Of a DNA stretch of 10,952 bases, positions 7,284-10,952 are shown one piece after another. The position numbers and the translations under genes are program-made. This DNA comes from Methanobacterium sp. Its GTDB lineage: Archaea > Methanobacteriota > Methanobacteria > Methanobacteriales > Methanobacteriaceae. The DNA lies in the NCBI GenBank assembly GCA_009712615.1, contig WASR01000050.1, forward strand, positions 1-10,952, given 5' to 3'. The number at the start of each line of letters is the position of its first letter. Position 1 is the stretch's first letter. The notes below the pieces were generated by a model that did no database searches, was not told the origin of the DNA, and saw only the letters and a program-made list of their open reading frames with translations.

Positions 7284-7314
7284 TTTATATCGTCCTTCTC
7301 AACACCTATAAAAG
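7284..7314 (+). promoter_or_regulatory. candidate mtd promoter elements
   Basis: The 246-base gap 7135-7380 before mtd holds three TATA-like elements: GGTATATAAAC at 7185-7195, TTTATAT at 7284-7290 and CCTATAAAAG at 7305-7314. The last two would place the transcription start near 7312 or 7336, giving leaders of roughly 45-70 bases. I cannot tell which is used. No riboswitch-like fold or gene was recognised in the gap. Confidence 0.4.
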
Positions 7315-7380
7315 CTTAGTCAAAAAAATTAAATCAAAAAATACTTATTAGATCATTTGAATAGCAAGTCTGGTGATAAA

Positions 7381-8211
7381 ATGGTTGTAAAAATAGGAAT
7401 CATTAAATGCGGTAACATTGGTACCTCTCCAGTAATTGATTTATTATTAGACGAGAGGGCTGACAGACCAAACATAGATACTTGTGTAGTTGGTTCTGGG
7501 GCTAAAATGAACCCAGAAGAAATCGAGAAGGCTGTACCATTAATGTTAGAAATGGACAGAGATTTTGTTATATTCATAAGCCCAAACCCAGGTGCACCAG
7601 GCCCTGCTAAAGCTAGAGAATTATTATCTGCAGCAGACGTTCCTGCAATCATAATTGGTGACGCTCCAGGATTAAGATCCAAGGACGAAATGGATGAACA
7701 AGGCTTAGGCTACATCATCGTCAAAGCAGACCCAATGATAGGTGCAAGGAGAGAATTCCTTGACCCAACAGAAATGGCATCTTTCAACTCTGATGTAATT
7801 AAAGTGTTAGCTTTAACTGGAGCATACAGAGTAGTTCAGGACACAATCGATGCTGCAGTAACTGCAGTTGAATCTGGAGAAGCTATCGAACTCCCTAAAG
7901 TTGTAATAACAAGGGATAAAGCTGTCGAAGCAGCTGCTTTCAGCAGCCCATACGCAAAAGCAAAAGCAATGGCTGCATACGAAATAGCAACCAAAGTGGC
8001 TGACATAGATGTCGAAGGATGTTTCATGGTTAGGGACGCTGAAAAGTACATACCTTTAGTTGCATCAGCTCACGAAATGTTAGGTGTAGCAGCTAAATTA
8101 GCTTCTGAAGCAAGAGAAATAGAAAAAGCTAACGACACCGTTGTAAGGACTCCTCACGGTGGAAAAGGCCAGACTCTAAGTAAAGTTGCTTTAGCTGACA
8201 AACCAGAATAA
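7381..8211 (+). CDS. mtd: F420-dependent methylene-tetrahydromethanopterin dehydrogenase
   Basis: This cytoplasmic enzyme of methanogenesis from CO2 reversibly reduces methenyl-H4MPT to methylene-H4MPT with reduced F420. The 276-residue length is exactly that of the family. Recognisable blocks are the N-terminal VKIGIIKCGNIGTSPVIDLL (3-22), ISPNPGAPGP (66-75), IIGDAPG (91-97), and the C-terminal VRTPHGGKGQTLSKVA (255-270). The start is set by GGTGA at 7372-7376, just before the ATG. An in-frame TTG at 7357 lies upstream of that site and is unlikely. Codon choice differs somewhat from the neighbours, with more C-ending codons (ATC, GAC, AAC, TTC), as expected for a highly expressed gene. It is transcribed alone, between its own promoter region and a strong terminator. 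Confidence 0.98.
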   Translation: MVVKIGIIKCGNIGTSPVIDLLLDERADRPNIDTCVVGSGAKMNPEEIEKAVPLMLEMDRDFVIFISPNPGAPGPAKARELLSAADVPAIIIGDAPGLRSKDEMDEQGLGYIIVKADPMIGARREFLDPTEMASFNSDVIKVLALTGAYRVVQDTIDAAVTAVESGEAIELPKVVITRDKAVEAAAFSSPYAKAKAMAAYEIATKVADIDVEGCFMVRDAEKYIPLVASAHEMLGVAAKLASEAREIEKANDTVVRTPHGGKGQTLSKVALADKPE

Positions 8212-8223
8212 ACATACCTAAAA

Positions 8224-8256
8224 ACGGCCAATACGGTCGTTCAAATATTTTTTTTT
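8224..8256 (+). terminator. stem-loop and T-run terminator of mtd
   Basis: ACGGCC (8224-8229) pairs with GGTCGT (8235-8240), with one G-U pair, around a five-base loop AATAC. Nine T follow at 8248-8256. It is the clearest hairpin terminator of the window and separates mtd from the HD gene. Confidence 0.75.
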
Positions 8257-8303
8257 GTTTTACTGTTATTTTTAGATTTTCTCAATAATTTTACAGGTGC
8301 AAC

Positions 8304-9536
8304 ATGATAGAAGATCTTATTGAAAGATTGTACGAAGCAGCTAGCATGAATAGATGGAACGATCATATTCGACCAGTAGAATTAACAGAACTTGATAAAC
8401 AAGCACATAAAATGGTATTAGCATATGTAATTGCTAAATTTGAGGAAAAGGACAGAAATGCTGACGTGAACTGGCAAAAACTTATCGAAGGCGGAATTTT
8501 TGAATTTTTACACAGAACCATATTAACTGATTTGAAACCTCCAATATTTCATAAGATGATGGAAGAAAAGGCTAAGGATCTAAATGATCATGTATTATCA
8601 AAATTAAAAAATGATTTTAAAGGCCTTAAACCTCAATTTGAAACTAATTTTAAGCGATATCTTTTTGATCCGGAATATTCCAAATTTGAAAGAAAAATAC
8701 TAAAAGCTGCACATTATTTGGCCACTAATTGGGAGTTTAGAATCATATATCATTCATCTCCATTTATTTATGGTATTGAAGACACTAAGGAAGAGATAGA
8801 AAATCAGATTGAAGATCATTACGATTTAATAGGCGTTCAGAAACTTTCCCTTGAAAAGAAGTCTTTTGGATTCATTGATCTTTGTGGTCAACTCAGGTTT
8901 CAAGAGAGATGGGCCCATTCCCCACGTGTTCCAAAAACTTCAGTTCTGGGACATATGTACATTGTTGCAATCACTTCTTACCTGTTTTCTCTGGAAAATG
9001 AAGGATGTTCAAAGAGACTTTACAACAACTTTTTTGCAGGATTGTTCCATGATCTGCCGGAAGTACTCACGAAAGACATAATATCTCCTGTAAAAAGTTC
9101 TGTTAAGGGACTTGAAGATTTAATTAAAGAATTTGAAGAAAATCAAATGAAAACACGATTATTACCTCTTTTACCTGTTGCTTGGAGAAGAGAAATGAAC
9201 TACTTCACCAAGGATGAGTTTGTTAACAAAGTAAGGATAGATGATTCCATTAAGAAAGGGATCAATTTTAAGGAAATGAACCGAAGGTACAACAAAAATG
9301 AATACTATCCATTGGATGGAGAATTAATCAAAGCTTGTGACAAATTAGCAGCATTCATCGAAGCAGACCTATCAATAAAACATGGTATTACTTCAAAAAA
9401 GCTGGAAGAAGGAAGAATTGACATTTATAAGAAATTTAAGGGAAAAAGGATATCGGGTATTGATTTTGGATACTTGTTTGATTACTTCTTTAAAAGAACG
9501 TTCACAATTGAATCAAACCTTAAAAATGACATATGA
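8304..9536 (+). CDS. YfbR-like HD-domain phosphohydrolase with an extra degenerate N-terminal HD copy
   Basis: In this 410-residue protein the C-terminal half (about 200-400) carries the full HD metal site in YfbR spacing: R202-W203, H217, H249-D250, E253, D258 and D346. R/W to first His is 15 residues, and E and D follow the HD pair by 4 and 9, as I recall for E. coli YfbR, a 5'-deoxyribonucleotidase. A dNMP nucleotidase role is therefore likely. The N-terminal half (about 15-195) looks like a second copy. It has R17-W18, H35, TILTDLKPP (72-80, like EVLTKDIISP at 253-262) and ILKAAHYLATNWEFRI (132-147, like LIKACDKLAAFIEADL at 341-356). It has H70-R71 in place of HD and H137 in place of the last Asp, so it should be inactive. 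AGGTG at 8295-8299 supports the start. It is separated from mtd by a terminator. Confidence 0.82.
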   Translation: MIEDLIERLYEAASMNRWNDHIRPVELTELDKQAHKMVLAYVIAKFEEKDRNADVNWQKLIEGGIFEFLHRTILTDLKPPIFHKMMEEKAKDLNDHVLSKLKNDFKGLKPQFETNFKRYLFDPEYSKFERKILKAAHYLATNWEFRIIYHSSPFIYGIEDTKEEIENQIEDHYDLIGVQKLSLEKKSFGFIDLCGQLRFQERWAHSPRVPKTSVLGHMYIVAITSYLFSLENEGCSKRLYNNFFAGLFHDLPEVLTKDIISPVKSSVKGLEDLIKEFEENQMKTRLLPLLPVAWRREMNYFTKDEFVNKVRIDDSIKKGINFKEMNRRYNKNEYYPLDGELIKACDKLAAFIEADLSIKHGITSKKLEEGRIDIYKKFKGKRISGIDFGYLFDYFFKRTFTIESNLKNDI

Positions 9537-9537
9537 A

Positions 9538-9558
9538 TGAAATATTTTCATATTTTTT
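9538..9558 (+). terminator. terminator after the HD gene
   Basis: TGAAA (9538-9542) and TTTCA (9546-9550) form a small stem around TAT, followed by six T at 9553-9558. The convergent gap 9537-9612 holds nothing else that I recognise. A-rich sequence on the other side could end the minus-strand flavodoxin transcript. Confidence 0.5.
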
Positions 9559-9612
9559 GGTGTCAAATATGATTGCTGGTTGTGAAAACCCAACTTTTTC
9601 TTGTCTTGAAAT

Positions 9613-10092
9613 TTATGATTGTTGGTCCTTGAATTTTGCTACGAAGAGGGGAAAAATCTCCCCATATTTTTCAGCTTCGACATCTTTTGTAATTAACCTC
9701 ATTTGACCTAAAAATTTCATACCCTGAATATCCAGATATTCTCTAATTTGGACTGTTGCCTTTTGGGATCTACTCCCTCCGGAGGTGACAAAAACTCCAA
9801 ATTCTTTGTCTTTAATATTTTTTAATTCAAACATATATTGGTTAATTGCTGCTGGAGTTCTACCTGCCCAAACTGGACAGCATAGAATTAATTTATCGTA
9901 ATTCATGAGGTCTGTCTGACAGGGTTTTATTACTGCTTTTTTCTCCCTTAAGGAATCTAAGATTTTAAATAGATACCATTTGTCCTTTTCAGTTTCTATT
10001 ACAGTTAGATCAGCATCAATTTCTTTTTGCAACCTTTTTGCTACTTTCAATGTGTGCCCTGAGTAGGAGTAACAAGCAATTAGAGTTTTCAT
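9613..10092 (-). CDS. flavodoxin-family protein
   Basis: This 159-residue protein has the flavodoxin fold. The N-terminal strand and phosphate-binding loop for FMN read IACYSYSGHTLKVAKRL at 5-21. The second flavin-contact loop, CPVWAGRTPAAINQY, is at 72-86, and the third, FVTSGGSRSQKA, at 101-112. It is probably a cytoplasmic FMN carrier or small flavin oxidoreductase; its partner is unknown. It is the last gene of the minus-strand operon, 16 bases after the hisB stop. GGT at 10099-10101 is a modest ribosome site. The ferredoxin at the head of the same operon is a plausible electron partner, though that rests only on position. No membrane segment or extra domain is seen. Confidence 0.85.
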   Translation of the reverse strand: MKTLIACYSYSGHTLKVAKRLQKEIDADLTVIETEKDKWYLFKILDSLREKKAVIKPCQTDLMNYDKLILCCPVWAGRTPAAINQYMFELKNIKDKEFGVFVTSGGSRSQKATVQIREYLDIQGMKFLGQMRLITKDVEAEKYGEIFPLFVAKFKDQQS

Positions 10093-10108
10093 CTTTTACC
10101 AATTCCCT

Positions 10109-10693
10109 TCATAACGCTCCTTTGGTAGAGGGAAGTAAATCGTGTTCAATCAACGAAGCATCTTTTAGAGCACGTGCAAAAGCTTTGAATAGGGCCTCTA
10201 TTTTATGATGATCATTTTCTCCTTCGATTTTGGCATTTATATTAATTTTTGCAGAGCTTGCAAATGATTCAAAGAAGTGTTCAACATTTTCTGTACTCAT
10301 ATCCCCAACTTTAGGTTTTTTAAATTCAAAATCTAACACGGCATAGCTCCTTCCGCTGATGTCAACTGCTACGGTGGCCAGCGCATCATCCATAGGAATG
10401 ATTGCGTGAGAAAATCTTTTAATTCCTTTTTTTGTCCCAATTACTTCGTTGTATGTTTCTCCAAGGAGTATTCCAACATCTTCAATTGTATGATGATCAT
10501 CGACACCAGTGTCTCCATTTGCATGTAGTGTTAGATCTATAAACCCATGTCTGGCAAAGGAATTCAACATGTGATCGAAGAATTCGATTCCTGTGCTAAC
10601 GTCATAATTACCGTTACCATCTAAATTCATGGTCACGCTTATATCAGTTTCTGATGTTTTTCTATTCCGTGTCTTTATTCTCATTGGGTTCAT
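10109..10693 (-). CDS. hisB: imidazoleglycerol-phosphate dehydratase
   Basis: HisB converts imidazole glycerol phosphate to imidazole acetol phosphate, step six or seven of histidine synthesis depending on numbering. The 194-residue protein is the monofunctional form without a phosphatase domain. The duplicated manganese-site motifs are DHML (40-43) with H49, DDHHTIED (65-72), H139, and NDHHKIEA (160-167). The C-terminal PSTKGAL ending is also typical. Two starts are possible, 10693 and 10684. The first has AGGT five to nine bases upstream; the second ([14 protein letters not shown]) matches where related proteins begin. The gene overlaps the ferredoxin gene by 32 or 23 bases, which implies translational coupling. 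No other his gene is in the window. Confidence 0.95.
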   Translation of the reverse strand: MNPMRIKTRNRKTSETDISVTMNLDGNGNYDVSTGIEFFDHMLNSFARHGFIDLTLHANGDTGVDDHHTIEDVGILLGETYNEVIGTKKGIKRFSHAIIPMDDALATVAVDISGRSYAVLDFEFKKPKVGDMSTENVEHFFESFASSAKININAKIEGENDHHKIEALFKAFARALKDASLIEHDLLPSTKGAL

Positions 10694-10874
10694 CTCTAAT
10701 TACCTGTATAGCACCTTCAGGACATTTACCTGCACATATTGTGCACAAATGACAGAATTCAAGGTTTGTTGCCATGGCTTTTTTATTTACATCCCATATT
10801 TTAGCACCTTTGGGACATGCTTCTTTACATTCTCCACATCCAGTGCACTTGTTTTCATCTACAATGATCTTCAT
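10662..10874 (-). CDS. 2[4Fe-4S] ferredoxin
   Basis: This 70-residue electron carrier has two classic cluster motifs. C10, C13 and C16 with C20-P form the first, and C41, C44 and C47 with C51-P the second, so eight cysteines in bacterial/clostridial-type spacing. Residues 52-60 (PEGAIQVIR) end the fold, followed by a charged tail [10 protein letters not shown]. It is first in the minus-strand operon with hisB and the flavodoxin-like gene and overlaps hisB. The ribosome site AAGGA (10884-10888) precedes the ATG at 10874. A TTATAAG array lies immediately upstream, so its expression may be tied to whatever binds those repeats. Its redox partner cannot be told from sequence. Confidence 0.93.
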   Translation of the reverse strand: MKIIVDENKCTGCGECKEACPKGAKIWDVNKKAMATNLEFCHLCTICAGKCPEGAIQVIRDEPNENKDTE

Positions 10875-10885
10875 AACACATCTTC

Positions 10886-10913
10886 CTTATAACTTATAAC
10901 TTATTACTTATAA
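10886..10913 (-). repeat. four tandem 7-bp repeats before the ferredoxin-hisB operon (site C)
   Basis: On the plus strand CTTATAA occurs at 10886-10892, 10893-10899 and 10907-10913, with CTTATTA at 10900-10906, a strict 7-bp period. Read in the direction of the operon these are TTATAAG units, the same orientation as in front of parA. The array ends 11 bases before the ferredoxin start and overlaps its ribosome site, so it lies in the core promoter or 5' leader. It is either an operator for the same repeat-binding protein or a further partition site. Confidence 0.7.
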
Positions 10914-10952
10914 CAACCAATGCTTCAAAATCATAAAAGATTAATATTGGCT

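Noticed and set aside
7357..7380. TTG start extending mtd by eight codons
   Set aside because: The Mtd family begins MVVKIGIIKCGN, and GGTGA at 7372-7376 directly precedes the ATG at 7381.
10629..10892. Plus-strand open frame of 87 codons opposite ferredoxin and hisB
   Set aside because: It runs antisense through two confidently identified genes, has an arbitrary hydrophobic/Cys-rich composition, and no ribosome site was seen.
10886..10913. CRISPR array
   Set aside because: Units are 7 bp with no spacers; this is an iteron-like tandem repeat.

Overview
The window looks like chromosome of an AT-rich hydrogenotrophic methanogen of the order Methanobacteriales, most likely a mesophilic Methanobacterium-type species. 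Three things support this: an F420-dependent methylene-tetrahydromethanopterin dehydrogenase (Mtd) with the family's exact length and N-terminus, a CbiA/CfbB-type tetrapyrrole amidotransferase, and an archaeal-type threonyl-tRNA synthetase. TATA boxes, GGAGG/GGTGA ribosome sites and T-run terminators also fit. No rRNA, tRNA, CRISPR array or insertion sequence was seen.

Layout from left to right. thrS (+) stands alone. A two-gene partition cassette follows (+): a Soj-type ParA, then an overlapping 140-residue partner that carries the ParB N-terminal motif LGRGLDALI but no canonical ParB domain. Arrays built from TTATAAG / CTTATAA lie on both sides of the cassette. On the minus strand next is a radical SAM protein of the putative DNA modification/repair type. 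It is split into a 283-residue radical SAM part and an 85-residue helix-hairpin-helix part by an in-frame TAA. Divergent from it, cfbB and a GT-B-fold glycosyltransferase-like gene form a (+) pair. mtd (+) follows with its own promoter region and a clear stem-loop/T-run terminator, then a (+) gene for a YfbR-like HD phosphohydrolase that appears internally duplicated. The right end is a minus-strand operon: 2[4Fe-4S] ferredoxin, hisB (IGP dehydratase) and a flavodoxin-like protein. A third TTATAAG array stands directly in front of it.

How the genes relate. Most are independent housekeeping units: translation, methanogenesis, F430/corrinoid cofactor synthesis, histidine synthesis, nucleotide hydrolysis. 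The part most worth attention is the ParA / small ParB-like pair with its repeats. One array overlaps the parA promoter. A second, containing two copies of the perfect palindrome AACTTATAAGTT 22 bp apart, lies between two convergent genes where no promoter is expected. A third precedes the ferredoxin-hisB operon. I infer a reduced ParABS-like system in which these repeats serve as centromere and/or operator. The repeats and the LGRGLDALI motif are directly visible; the binding function is inference.
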